The notes below the pieces were generated by a model that saw only the letters and a program-made list of their open reading frames with translations, was not told the DNA's origin and did no database searches. Both the position numbers and the translations under genes were made by a program. From NCBI RefSeq assembly GCF_048544455.1, contig NC_133536.1, positions 199,395,325 through 199,459,324 of the forward strand: a stretch of DNA of 64,000 bases. Direction: 5' to 3'. Source of the stretch: Silene latifolia (taxonomy: Eukaryota > Streptophyta > Magnoliopsida > Caryophyllales > Caryophyllaceae). Numbering within the stretch: the stretch's first letter is position 1; every line of letters begins with the position of its first letter. Of this stretch, positions 1-11,732 are shown one piece after another.

Positions 1-937
1 TAGTCTTAAGCCGATCGGTGAAAATCCTAGTTTATGCAATACTAAATAATTAACCCTGCAGAAGCTAATCAACTAGATTCAAGTTAAGACTAGTAAAGCC
101 TACGACAATTGAATAGAACTAATTTAATAATAGCGATTGCATGTTATATTAGATCTAAAGGACATATTAGAATCGATCGATCTTATGACTTTAAATAATA
201 TAAATTGCTCTATCAACAAGTTAAATCTCACCCCCTGAATAACTACCTAGATCCCCATTCACCCTAGATAAGAGAATTAGCTACTCATATTAAAAGGAAG
301 AACAACAACAATAATAATAATAAGAAACATGATGAACAATAATAAAGAATGAATAAAGATTAAATAATAATAAGTAAAGAAAGATTAGAACAATACCGTA
401 AATAGCTTAGATCCGGAAGTAAGAACAATAATTAAACTAAACTAAGTATTCTAAGAGAGTTTTAGAGGAATTCTACGAAACTAACGGAAAATAAGACGTA
501 AATAAACTAGGGTACGGTTTTAGGTATTTATAATAAAACATAACTGACTTAAGAAAATTTGCGGAAATTACTGGAAACACTGGTTCCTCGATCGAGCCGA
601 GATCAAGTTGATCAAGGCATCAATTGTTTCTGCTCTTTTCTTCGTGTTTTCTTCTTAACTTCTCTTCCTTCATTCTTATGGATTATTGATAGGCTATCGC
701 ACACCTATGCAAAAATAAATACCCTAGATACAAATTAATGTAGTACGTAGGGGTCGAATCCACAGAGAGACGGTAGTTGTAAATTAGTTGTTATGGAGTG
801 AATTTTATCTTGAGTCGATGAGGTTGATTGATTTGATTTATGTTGATGTATAAACGATAATAAAGAAAGAGTTTAGGGAAGTCGGGTCACACATGCAAAT
901 ATATGTAAATGCTTTATGTAAAACTCGGATTAGATAG
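1..937. other. Non-coding AT-rich spacer left of the LTR retrotransposon
   Basis: I see no convincing gene here. The stretch is AT-rich, with short ATA/ACA runs near 305-350. Positions about 749-770 hold a GGGTCGAATCCACAGAGAG phrase that looks like ordinary plant repeat DNA. The same stretch continues at 12354 on the far side of the LTR element, because the 5-bp target duplication GATAG lies at 933-937 and again at 12349-12353. Calling it older repeat debris is inference. Confidence 0.5.
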
Positions 938-1497
938 TGTTCCGAGTGTAATTCCAGAGCAAGTATAGTTACCACCCGTGGCTTGTTGAATGATGTCTTG
1001 AGTTGGATTCTCCTTTGGTCTTAATCGTTCCTCTCGGCCTCTCCTGCAACAATGAACGAACTGAGGGCTTGGCTTTGTGCCAAGCGTACTCACTCCGACG
1101 CTCAAGTCAGTAAACTTAAAGGATAAGTTGTTACTTGGCTGAATGTGTATTGTAGAGAGATAAGGAAGATATTACCAGATGAATAGTGTATTTAGGTTTA
1201 GTTGTGTATATGTTGGGATCCTTTCCTCAATGAAGGTTGAGGAGTATTTATAGGCTTTCACCTTTTGTCACGTAGTGGCCAAGTGGCCAAGTGGCTAGCA
1301 GGTGGAAAGACTGATCTACCCCTCGGCCGAGGGACCTATGGCAGGCCGGCGGGCCTTGTTGACCCACCGCCGAGGGGTCTTGGATGTGAGTACGCGGGTA
1401 TGTGTCCCGGCTGGCAGGTTGCCATGCCGAGACCCAGGCTGACAGGCCGATGGGCTGCATCGGCTAGGCTGCATAAGTCGTTGAATATGCCCCATCA
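938..1497 (-). repeat. LTR, left copy (3' LTR of the minus-strand element)
   Basis: It begins TGTTCC and ends CCCATCA on the plus strand, so it has the usual TG...CA ends. It is about 560 bp against 616 bp for the other copy; the shared sequence is almost identical. A minus-strand TATA box (TATAAATA) lies at 1245-1252. It is preceded by GATAG at 933-937. Confidence 0.93.
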
Positions 1498-1511
1498 ATT
1501 TGCCCCCAGCG
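1498..1511 (-). other. Polypurine tract next to the left LTR
   Basis: Read on the minus strand this is GCTGGGGGCAAAT, directly abutting the LTR edge. A purine-rich tract in this place primes plus-strand DNA synthesis in LTR retrotransposons. Confidence 0.7.
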
Positions 1512-2000
1512 TAGTCTATGCCGTGGTATGGGCTCCGATGTACGTTTGAGCGTATATTCTGCGTAAGTAATTTGCGGAAAATTTCTGCATCGGCTTCTTC
1601 TGCGGCGGCTTATTTTACCTCGGCCTGGTCTTTCTTAGGCCGTACTATATCCCCCCTCCACATGGATGTGTAAAGGGCATCCGATGTGGAAAAGAAAGTG
1701 ACGCTGGCCGAGACCAGGATTGAGTGTGCCGGTTGTTTTTGATTGCCCCGTGCGCTACTTAGCTTGGTTGACCATGTGGCCGGCGGAGAACGGATGCTTG
1801 GGAATTTGTTGAGGAAGGTGAATAGGCAAGGAGATATGAATAGGCGTGTTGAAGACGCTTGTTCTTGTTGCATTGATTGACGTCTAACTGTTGCAACGAT
1901 TGACATTCCGTAATTGCATGCCCGACACGTGTCTGCGCATGCTTTGATTGGTTGACGCCTCATGGGTCATTCGATTGGTCCTTCTTTATGGGCTTTTCCC

Positions 2001-2008
2001 TATAAATA
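2001..2008 (+). promoter_or_regulatory. TATA box for the antisense ORF of the LTR element
   Basis: TATAAATA stands about 170 bp upstream of the first ATG of the plus-strand ORF at 2180 and points away from the gag-pol direction. The spacing fits a plant promoter with a 5' leader of about 140 nt. A second element in this window has the same arrangement (TATAAATA near 14944). Function is inferred from position only. Confidence 0.55.
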
Positions 2009-2179
2009 GGGCGTTTATCCCGTGAAATTGGCCACCAATTTCATTCTCCAAAATTTTCCTCTAAACTTTCAAAGGCTTCTTTGTCTTCGATTTCTCAGAG
2101 TTGTTACTCCGGCGATTATTTTTCTTCAAGGTAAACAAAGAAATTTCTTCACTCCTTATTTTAAATAATTATTGCTATT

Positions 2180-4824
2180 ATGTCTTCTGTTGAGGCCGGG
2201 ACTAGCACTTATGCGGCGGGGGGTTCCCCGTCGCGTCTTGATGGGGAGGGGATACTAGACGCCATCCCGATAAGGTTTGGGGGCCCTAGGTCTCCGTCTC
2301 CCGTAGTCGATCCACCAATTTTGGAGGGACGGGAGGATGAGGATGACGATGCTGATGAGGATGAGGGGATTCCTTCTGACGGTAGGAGGCTGCCTATCCC
2401 GGATCATGGCGAGCCCTGCACGACTGGTCTTGACCGTGCTTGGTCCCATAAGTTCGCCAGTTGTTCCGGCGAAACATTTTTCGGAGGCCATTTCTCCTTC
2501 GGTGAGGGGTACAAGATCGTTATCCCTAAGAAGGGTCAGGCGGTCTGTTGCCCTCCACCGGGTCACACCGGCGTGTACATCGAGCACTGGAATATGGGCT
2601 CCGGTTTCCTTTGAATGAACACGTCGCGGCCATTATCAAAGCTATGAACGTTGCCTTGGCCCAACTGCATCCGTTGGCCATGAGGACGGTAGTCGGCTTT
2701 GTGTGGCTCTGTCTCTTTAAGGGGGATACTCCTTCAGTCAACTTGTTCCGCCGACTTCATAGTCTTCGGCCGTCGATCGCCGGTAAAGTGGGATGGTACA
2801 GCGTGCAGACGGAGCCAGGCTATGCCTCTGTGAACAAGCTTACTTCTTGCAAAGACTGGCAACGGCGATGGGTGTACGTCCAAGTGCCGGAGGACTACCC
2901 TTTGCCTCGGTCTTTCCAGAGCCCTGTTCACTTTCGGTGTGAGAGCCGGGAAGAGTACGATAAATGTATCTCCCGGGGTAAGGCTAAGATGGATGCTTCG
3001 ATGGTCCTTCTTGCGAGGATGAGAAGCGGGCGTCTGTTGTTTGACGCCGAGAAGGGATGGCTGCCCTCGACTCGGTTATTCTTCAGGATGAGCTGCTTGC
3101 CACGTCGGCCTCATACCGCCCTCGGCCCGGGGTGAGTGGGGTCGGTGTGAGGCCCATCTTTGCACGTTATGCTCCTGTTTTTAGAGCTATGTTTTATTTC
3201 TTTCATGTAATTCTTATTTGGTTTCTTGCAGATCGGTTTGGCCAGGATCTGTCCGAGAGTACCTTGAAGAGGATAGGCCTTGATAAAGACGGGAAGGTCG
3301 TTGAGCAGCATCCTACGGCTGAAAAAAGTGATCGTAGACCGTCCCCCAACGAACTCATGGATAAGGAGATGAAGTCGCTGGATCCGGCGGCGGCCCAGGC
3401 AAGGGTTCTCGGGGGCGTGCCAAAGAGAACAAAGAAAGCGTCGTCCGAGGTTGGCGGCGGCGTCGGGCCGGCTACCTCTTCGACCCCGGTGGTTCGGGAG
3501 CTGTGGAGGTTATTGATATTACTTTGGGGGTCGGTGACCGTCGCTAAGGAGCCACCGCTTGCTTCCACCGTTCTTGGGAGAAGAGGAAAGAGCCACCGTC
3601 TGCTTCCACCGTTGCCGGGGAGAAGACTGACTCAGCCGGCCCTCGAACGAAGAGGGTTCAAACTGGTACGGATCTAACTTATGGTTCGGATTTAGCTGGT
3701 TCTTTGGACATCCCAGATGACCGGCTTTCTGATGTGTCAATGCAAGGTGACATGGATGCTCTGTGTAAATTTTTTGTAGATCCTCCTTCGGCCGCTGCCG
3801 CTCTCACCGAACGGCAAATGGGGAAGCAGCCTGAGAAGGCTATTGAGAAGGCGGGTGGCGGAAATGTCATCGTTGACTCCTCGGCCAACAAATTTACGCC
3901 TCCGAGCTTGTGGCGGGGGTGTGAAATTGTATAAGAGGCTGGCGAGGTGGACCCAACAAGCCGGCTCCTATATCACGGAGCAGGAGAAAACCATGGCCCA
4001 AGCCGCGCCACTGATCGCGAAGCTTAAACTTGACCTCTCTGCCGCAAGGGGGGAAGCCGCGAAGGTTAAGCTGGATCTCTTCGCTGCCAAGAAGCGCGTG
4101 GAGGAATTTGAGAGGTTGCTAGCGGCCGAGAGGGCCAAGGTTGAGGAAGCTGACGCCGCCACCGCCAAAATGATGGGGGAGCGGGACAGGTACAAGGATG
4201 GTTACGACGCCGTGGTTGCCAAGGGGGAAAAGTGGAAGGATTTGTTCCACAACCAGGCGGAGGGGCTCAGGGACGCGCAGTCGCCCTTGCTCAAAAGGAG
4301 AAGGACATTGCAATGCTTCAAGATGATCTTCTCCCTAAAATGTGCGCCCAATTCCGGACCGAGGCCGAGGAGGCGACCAGGGAGGCAATAAGAAAGCTCG
4401 TCCCCGAGGGCTCTTTCCGTGGGATAAATTTGAGCGACTTTTGGACGAGATGGCCGAGGCTGCGGAGGCGCGGCTGCGGAGAAGACGGAGGCGGCGAAGG
4501 CGGCTCGGGTTCTTTGAGGACAAGGCGGCCTATGATGCAAAGGTGAAGGAGGGTGACAGGCTAAAGGCACTTGAGCATGTCGAGCCCTCTTCCGAGCCGA
4601 CCACCGAGGCTACTCTGCTGCTGGCGATGGAGGACAAAGAACGAGGCATAGGGAGACGGGCGGTCGTCCCCGACTCTCACAGCGTCTCGGATAGCTTTAG
4701 CTGTTCGGGGCCAATTATTGAGCCTTCTCTCCCTGCCATCTTTTGGCGCTTCAAATCCCAAGTCTGTAACCTTTTGTTTTTTTGTTTCCTTGCTTTTTGT
4801 AAAGCTTTGGTAGGTAGAGTTTAG
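2180..4824 (+). pseudogene. Extra antisense ORF of the Tat element, 'putative gypsy type transposon' family, broken
   Basis: A plus-strand coding region, opposite to gag-pol, between the tandem array and the 3' LTR. The first part holds an acidic N-terminus and then the domain often annotated in plants as 'putative gypsy type transposon', seen as FPLNEH, LHPLAMR and a tryptophan-rich stretch about 2550-2930. A later part (about 3960-4300) is Ala/Glu/Lys-rich and predicted coiled coil, for example EFERLLAAERAKVEEA. The role of such ORFs is unknown. The region is interrupted several times. A related fragment lies at 15.1-15.8 kb. Confidence 0.72.
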
Positions 4825-5023
4825 GCTATCCTTGTGGGGACGGTCGTCGTCTGTACTCTCCTTGCAATTATTTTCAGTAAAGTTTTATCTGTTCGGTTCT
4901 CGGCTTGGCCGGGACTTTGATCACGACCCTTTGCTTTTCTTGCGTTATTAATTGAGTGCCTTCGTTTTTACCGTCGGCATGGCCGAGGCGGTTAGAATAC
5001 ATATCTCAACCGTGTAACGTCTT

Positions 5024-5820
5024 TAGCATTTCTTCTAGCGTCACGGTCATTGTATCCCGTCGTCGCTTCGGCTAAGGCCGAGGTAATCGGGGTTATGGCT
5101 CGATAGCAATTCTTCTAGCGTACCGATCATTGTATCCCCGTCGCTCTCGGCTAAGGCCGAGGTAATCGGGGTTATGGCTCGATAGCAATTCTTCTAGCGT
5201 ACCGGTCATTGTATCCCCGTCGCTCTCGGCTAAGGCCGAGGTAATCGGGGTTATGGCTCGATAGCAATTCTTCTAGCGTACGGTCATTGTATCCCGTCGC
5301 TCTCGGCTAAGGCCGAGGTAATCGGGGTTATGGCTCGATAGCAATTCTTCTAGCGTCCGGTCATTGTATCCCGTCGCTCTCGGCTAAGGCCGAGGTAATC
5401 GGGTTATGGCTCGATAGCAATTCTTCTAGCGTACGGTCATTGTATCCCGTCGCTCTCGGCTAAGGCCGAGGTAATCGGGTTATGGCTCGATAGCAATTCT
5501 TCTAGCGTCCGGTCATTGTATCCCGTCGCTCTCGGCTAAGGCCGAGGTAATCGGGGTTATGGCTCGATAGCAATTCTTCTAGCGTATCGGTCATTGTATC
5601 CCCGTCGCTCTCGGCTAAGGCCGAGGTAATCGGGGTTATGGCTCGATAGCAATTCTTCTAGCGTATCGGTCATTGTATCCCCGTCGCTCTCGGCTAAGGC
5701 CGAGGTAATCGGGGTTATGGCTCGATAGCAATTCTTCTAGCGTACCGGTCATTGTATCCCCGTCGCTCTCGGCTAAGGCCGAGGTAATCGGGGTTATGGC
5801 TCGATAGCAATTCTTCTAGT
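5024..5820. repeat. Tandem array of about ten 77-bp units inside the LTR element
   Basis: About ten head-to-tail copies of a 75-79 bp unit. Each contains CATTGTATCCC, the palindromic core CTCGGCTAAGGCCGAG, TAATCGGGGTTATGG and CAATTCTTCTAGCGT. Copies differ by only a few bases; the first unit is the most divergent. The array sits between the end of pol and the antisense ORF, where Retand elements are known to carry amplified repeats. There are no variable spacers, so it is not a CRISPR array. Confidence 0.95.
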
Positions 5821-5921
5821 GACCGCCTGGTGGCAATTATGGAGAGGACAAACACTAATGGAAAACTTGGGTGATTCATTTGCTTGTCATGATCGCGCGT
5901 TGGGGTTGGACACCTCCGCCG

Positions 5922-8900
5922 CTATACAAAGTATTTCCTTAAGTTATCGGTGTTCCAATGGCTCATCAAAGGCACACCTTCCATGTCTGTCAGCCGGTAT
6001 GTGCCCGGCCTCATCTCTTCCACCACTTTGTAGGGACCCTCCCAGTTGGCCGTCAGCTTACCATGAATATTTCCTTTGTTGGTGGCAGCCGACTTTCTTA
6101 GGACTAGGTCTCCCACTTTTAGGTCTCTTTTGTGGACTCTTCGGTTGTAGGCTCTTTTCATCCGGTTTTGATATCTTTGCCAAGTTGAGGCGTCTTTGTA
6201 TCTCGGCTTTCTTCGACCAGTCTAAGGAAGCTCTCGGCCTTCCTCGTTTTCAATCGGGTTAAAGGTAGCCGTTACGAATGTTGGAACAAGTCGCTTCAAT
6301 TGGTAGGACTGCTTCGGAACCGTAGACTAAGTGGAAGGGGGTGTACCCCGTTGCTTCTTTCTCCGTGGTCCGAAGGGACCACGGACACCGGCGATTCATC
6401 GGCCCACCTTCCCTTGAGGTCTTCGATTTGTCTTCTTCAAACCGTTGAGGATTGTTTTGTTGGCCGCCTCCGCCTGCCCGTTGCTCTGTGGGTGGCAGAC
6501 GGAGGAGTACGCAAACTTGATGCCAAGCTCTTCTAACCGTTCATTATCGTCGCTCCAAAACTCCCGTCCGTGGTCAAATACCATAACTTGGGGTAATCCG
6601 AAGCGGGTTATAATATTTTCCCAGTTACCTTTCGACGGCGCTGTGGTCTTCGGCCGGTATCTTGCTACGACTTCAACCCATTTGGTGAAGTAATCAACGG
6701 CGACGATCAAGAACTTCCTTCCTCCGGAGGCCGTTGGGAACGGCCCTAGCATGTCCATCCCCCACGGTGCGAAAGGAAGGGGACTAAGCACCGGTTGTAG
6801 GTCTCGGAGGGTGCGTGTATCACCGGGCATGCATCGACGGTTCGTGCACTTCTTGGTCTTTGTTCGGAATCTTGAAGCATGGTGGGCCGAGTAGCCAGCG
6901 CGGAGAGCTTTGTGGGCTAGTGTTCTTGCCCCCATGTGGTGTCCACGAGATGCCTTCGTGAATCTCTGTCGATGCTCGGCTCTGCGTCGGACCGACACAC
7001 TTCAAGAGTGGTCTTATTACGGATCTTCCGTACGCTTCCCCATCGAACACCAAGTATCCGCGGCGATCCTTTTTATTTTGGCCGAGGGATTGCGGCCCTC
7101 TGGCAATTCACCTGTAAGTTTGTATTTCATTATCGGAGTCATCCACGTTGTCTCGGCCTCTATGTTTCCCACCATGCCGACGGTCTCAGTGATGCTCTTC
7201 GCATTCCTGATATCTACCAAAGACGGTTGGTGACATTCTTGATGGTTGGTGGCAAGTTTGGAGAGAGCGTCGGCCCGGTTGTTCTCGGATCTGGGAACGC
7301 ATTGGATTTGGAAAGATTTCAATTTTGCTATGTCGGCCTTTACCCTCTCTAGGTACCTTACCATTCCGTCGTCCCGAGCCTCAAACTCCCCTCTCGATTT
7401 GGTTAGTAACCAACGGTGAGTCTGTCTTCAACACAATGTGTTCCGCTCCGGCACCCTAGCTAGCTCGACTCCGGTTATCACCGCCTCGTATTCGGATTCG
7501 TTGTTCGAGGCCGAGAAGGTGAATTTCAAGGCGTACTCAAACTCGTCCCCGTTTGGGCTGATGATAAGGATGCCGGCTCCTGAGCTGTTCGTCGTGGAGG
7601 AGCCGTCGGTGTAAACCTCCCATACGCCCTGGTTTGGCTTTTCTTGATATGCACATTCGGCCAGGAAATCTGCAAGTGCTTGCCCCTTTATCGAAGGCCT
7701 TGGTTTGTCTTGAATGCCGAAGCCAGAGTTCTACGGCCCATTTGATGAGCTGCTTGGGATTGTTCGAATTTTTCCAAAGCTTTCTCCAATGGCTGATCGG
7801 TTAGGACCGTCACGGGGTGTGCGTCGAAGTAGGGTTTTAACTTCCTCGTGGCAACGACGACGGCGAAGGCTGCTTTTTCAATTAGTGGGTAATTTCTCTC
7901 GGCGGGTAACAGCGTATGGCTGACAAAGTAGATTGGGTCTTGTTGCTTGTCCTCTTCTCGACGATCATTTGCACCGACCGTGGCCGAGGTAATCTGCTAT
8001 GTATAGGTATAGCGTCTCCCCGATGTCGGCCGGACAGAGTTGGGAGGGTCGAAGGTGAGCTTTCGATTGCACTGAAAGCCGTGCTCTTTCCTCCCCCACC
8101 GAAGTCTTTATTCCCCTTCAACACTTTGAAGAATGGGGTGCTCTTGTCGGCTGACCGAGAGATGAAACGGGCGAGAGCCGCCATTCTCCCGGTTAGCATC
8201 ATAACCTCTTTTCGATTCCTTGGTTCCGGCAGGTCTAGGATTGCTTGGATTTTGTCTGGATTTGCATCAATGCCCCAGCACCGACAAGTACACCGAGGAA
8301 TTTACCCGGACCGACACCGGTTGCATTTCATTGGGTTGAGCTTCATCTTGTATTTCCTTAGTGAACAAAATGTTTCGTGTAAATCGGCCAGTGCTGTTGG
8401 GACTTGCTTTTCACAATAGCATCGTCGACGTAGGCCTCAATGTTTCGCCCTTTTTGATTTTGAAACACTTTGTCCACCAGCCTTGTATACGTTGCGCCGG
8501 CGTTTTTCAAACCAAACGGCATCATTTTGTACATGTATGTGCCGTTAGCGGTGATGAATGCGCATTTAGGCATGTCTTCCTCAGCCATGAATACCTGGTG
8601 ATACCCCGAGAAGGCGTCTAGCAGGCTTAGCATGGTGTATCCTGCCGTGGCGTCGATCAAGCTATCTATTCGAGGCAAAGGGTAACAATCTTTGGGGCAT
8701 GCTTTGTTAAGTTGGGTAAAGTCTACACACATTCTCCATGCCCCCGATGATTTCTTTACCATCACAACATTGGCTAACCACTCAGGGTAAGTGCAAGGCA
8801 TAATAAAGCCCGTCGTGAGTAGTTTATCTACCTCGGCTTTGATGGCCTCATCTTTCTCGACTGAGGAGTTCCTCATCCTTTGCTTGACAGGGCGAGCGGT

Positions 8901-9600
8901 GGGGAGTACGTTCAGCTTGTGAATAATTACCTCCCGGCTCACGCCTGGCATCTCGGCCGCTGAGTAGGCGAAGACGTCCTTATTCTTCCTTAGCGAGTCC
9001 GGAGTTCGGCTCTGAATTTTGGTTCCGAGTTGTTGACACCGACGGTCACGGTGCGGCCTGGGTCAATCTCCACCTCCTCTGTCTCTGCTCCCTCAACCGT
9101 GCTGATGGTTCGGTCGTTCTCGGACCTGGGAGTGTGCTGTATCTGGAAGGATTTTAATTTTTAAGCGACGGCTCTCACCCTCTCTAGATACCTTGTCGTC
9201 CTATGGTCCCGAGCCTTGTGCTCTCCTTTGATCTGGTTGGTCAATAAGAGCGAATCTGTTTTCACCACGACATGCTCCGCCCGGCGGTTCGCTAGCGACT
9301 CCGGTTATCACTGCCTCGTACTTGGATTCGTTGTTTGAGTTCAGGGAGGTAAGCTTCAAGGCGTGCTCGAACACGTCTCCGTTTGGGCTAAGAATAACGA
9401 TGCTGGCCTTCGAGCTATCCATCGTGGGAGGGCCGTTGGTGTGTATCTCCCATACGCCGGGTTCCTTCTCGGTCTTCGAGGCGAGCTTATGTGCTTCCCC
9501 CCGGTCCGAGACGTATATCAATGTCAAGGCCCGGATGGAAATTACGGCGTCGGTTTCACTCAAAGTGACCCGGCCTATGAGCACGTTGTGGGCGGACGTG
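5922..9600 (-). pseudogene. pol region of the Tat element (protease end, RT, RNase H, integrase), broken
   Basis: Minus-strand blocks of a Ty3/gypsy polyprotein. Integrase lies at about 5922-6998, with a zinc-binding-like start, the core phrase HPQSNGQAEAANKT and a C-terminal GPYKV segment. RNase H lies at about 7017-7700, with RADALSKLA. Reverse transcriptase lies at about 8358-8951, with DFTQLNKACPKD, PFGLKNAGATY and the catalytic YVDD. A second, diverged RNase-H-like block lies at about 9118-9480, upstream of RT. The region has several interruptions and is a fossil. Confidence 0.88.
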
Positions 9601-9610
9601 CCGTCGATAA

Positions 9611-11638
9611 CTATAAATTCGGACACATAACATTCCTGGCTGCAGTTCCCTCGCCGAACCTCACCGGCGATCGGCCACCGACCCGGGGTACCAGGCCGAC
9701 CCAGAAAAGGCGTACGGCGGGTTGGTGCAATGGCTCAAATCTTCGACTCTCGACCGAGGTGAGAAAGCATTCTCTGTACATAATGTTTGTGTAGGCGCCT
9801 GTGTCAATCAGGCACCTCTTCACCAAGTGGTTGGCTATGTCCAGGTGGACCGTAAGTGGGTCGCTGTGAAGAGCGACGACTCCCTCGTAGTCCTTCTTCC
9901 CAATGGTCATATTGGGGATATTGGAAGCGGGGGTGGCTGTGTTGGGCACAAAGTTGATGGTCTGACACGGTTCATTCAGGTGCCGTTTGTGCCCATGAGC
10001 GGACCCACCATTCTCGTTGCCCTCGATGATAGCATGGATTACTCCTATCCGTTCGAAGACGGACTTGCTACGCGACCCGCCGGCATCTGGTTTTTGGCCA
10101 CCGGCAACATATTTGCCGAGGCACCCCTTTCGGATCAGTTCCTCAATGGCATTCTTCAGATGTCGGCAGTCGTTGGTTAGGTGACCGGTGTGGTCGTGGT
10201 ACTCACAGTACTGGCTCGTGTCACCGTCACTCCTCGGCCTAGGGGGTCTTTCCCACTTCTGGCCCTCGTTCTTGCTCAACGCGAAGACCTCGGCGGCCGA
10301 TACGACTAGGGGGGTGTGGTCATCGTACCGTTTTTTGTAATACGTCCCCGAGCTCCCCCCGGCATCCGCCGAGTTCTGTTTCCTGGCAGATTTGTCCGAC
10401 CGTGACCTATTATTCTCACGGCGTCTTTCGTCGGATCGTGACCCGTTGTTGTCGCGGCGTCTCTCATCCGGGTTGTCCTCCCGGTGACTCTTCTTTTCTG
10501 AGTGCTCGGCCTCGCTGGGGCCTGCCCAGGTCTTGTGATAGTCCTCTACCTTGATGGCCTGGTCGGCCATCTTCCTAGCGGCGTCCAAGTTCAGGCCTCC
10601 GCACTTGATGAGCTCATTTTTCAAGTCTCCCCTTGGGAGGCCTTTCATCAGCGCGAAGGCCGCCAATTCGGGATTAATTTCTCGAATCTGCTGGACCTTT
10701 CCGTCGAACCTCTTCACATAGCTTCGCAGAGACTCGCCCCCCTCCTGTTTGATAGTTAGGAGGTCCGATGTCTCCATGGCCCTTCTCTTGTTGCAAGAGT
10801 ACTGGGCTAGAAAGGCGTCTCTTAGGTCGGCGTAGTAGTATACCGAGCCGTCGGGAAGCCCTTTGTACCAACTTTGAGCCATCCCATGCAAAGTTGTTGG
10901 GAAGACTCGGCACCAGACCTCATCAGGCTGCTCCCATACCGACATGTAAGACTCGAAAGCCTCAGCGTGGTCGGCTGGATCACTATCTCCTTTGTATGAT
11001 AGGGGCGGCAACTTGAGTTTAGTTGGCACCTGGACCTCTAGGACGTAGGCGTTGAGGGGCTGTCTGACCACATGTCGAACCACACGCGGCGATCGGCTCC
11101 TCGCATGCCTAATCCGGCTCCTCTCCTCGTAGCGGGAAGGACTTCTTCTTCGACTCGGACTTCTTCTCCAACTCTGCTGAGTCGGACTCCTCTGGTTCCT
11201 TTGGGGTAAGCCTCGTTCGTGTTGCGGGGACGCTGTCCTCCCATGAGTGCGGGGAGGACTTAGGTCTACCACGCCCACTTTGGGCTCCCCCGGCGACTTG
11301 GCTGGGTCAGCTTCTCCCAGTGCTCCGTTCAAATTTCTCGGAGTCACGTTTTGGGCCCTGGTCTCCTGGGCGGTTTCCGCCGCTCTTGTCGGCGTGACAG
11401 TGTGAGCAGGCGTATTACTAATTAGGTCCAGGACCATTTTCAGTTTTGCTATGTCAACCACGTGTCCCATGATGGTGACCTGGTTGGCTGGCAGCGGCGT
11501 GTCCGGCATTACTGGCATCCCGAACTCCGGTTGGATTACTCCGCCGGTGGAGGGCTGCACGACTCCAGAATTGTTGAAAGTGTCATCGTGGTAGAATGCG
11601 GTTTCGTCGGTCACGACTGCGTCTTGTTGTTTTGACAT
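9611..11638 (-). CDS. gag region of the Tat element, running into protease
   Basis: A long open minus-strand reading frame of 675 residues that starts about 95 bp after the 5' LTR. It has a charged, Arg/Ser-rich N-terminal part, a retrotransposon gag core (AWYKGLPDGSVYYYADLRDAF) shifted to Tat style, and a Cys/His segment around CEYHDHTGHLTNDC that resembles the Tat gag zinc motif. Near its end CLIDTGAYTNI is the aspartic protease active-site signature (DTG). It is part of a broken element and is reported as a fossil part, not as a host gene. Confidence 0.85.
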   Translation of the reverse strand: MSKQQDAVVTDETAFYHDDTFNNSGVVQPSTGGVIQPEFGMPVMPDTPLPANQVTIMGHVVDIAKLKMVLDLISNTPAHTVTPTRAAETAQETRAQNVTPRNLNGALGEADPAKSPGEPKVGVVDLSPPRTHGRTASPQHERGLPQRNQRSPTQQSWRRSPSRRRSPSRYEERSRIRHARSRSPRVVRHVVRQPLNAYVLEVQVPTKLKLPPLSYKGDSDPADHAEAFESYMSVWEQPDEVWCRVFPTTLHGMAQSWYKGLPDGSVYYYADLRDAFLAQYSCNKRRAMETSDLLTIKQEGGESLRSYVKRFDGKVQQIREINPELAAFALMKGLPRGDLKNELIKCGGLNLDAARKMADQAIKVEDYHKTWAGPSEAEHSEKKSHREDNPDERRRDNNGSRSDERRRENNRSRSDKSARKQNSADAGGSSGTYYKKRYDDHTPLVVSAAEVFALSKNEGQKWERPPRPRSDGDTSQYCEYHDHTGHLTNDCRHLKNAIEELIRKGCLGKYVAGGQKPDAGGSRSKSVFERIGVIHAIIEGNENGGSAHGHKRHLNEPCQTINFVPNTATPASNIPNMTIGKKDYEGVVALHSDPLTVHLDIANHLVKRCLIDTGAYTNIMYRECFLTSVESRRFEPLHQPAVRLFWVGLVPRVGGRSPVRFGEGTAARNVMCPNL

Positions 11639-11714
11639 CTTAGCTTTTTGGGTGGGTTTTTGTTGTTTTTTTTTGTTGTTTGGGAATGAATGTGACTAGC
11701 TTCTAGTGTCTTTT

Positions 11715-11730
11715 CCCACAGACGGCGCCA
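11715..11730 (-). other. Primer binding site of the LTR element
   Basis: On the minus strand TGGCGCCGTCTGTGGG lies two bases inside the 5' LTR edge. TGGCGCC is a common start of plant Ty3/gypsy primer binding sites and pairs with a tRNA 3' end. I did not assign the tRNA. Confidence 0.75.
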
Positions 11731-11732
11731 AT

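Noticed and set aside
5024-5820. CRISPR-like look of regular repeats
   Set aside because: Units are fully repeated without variable spacers and lie inside a plant LTR element.
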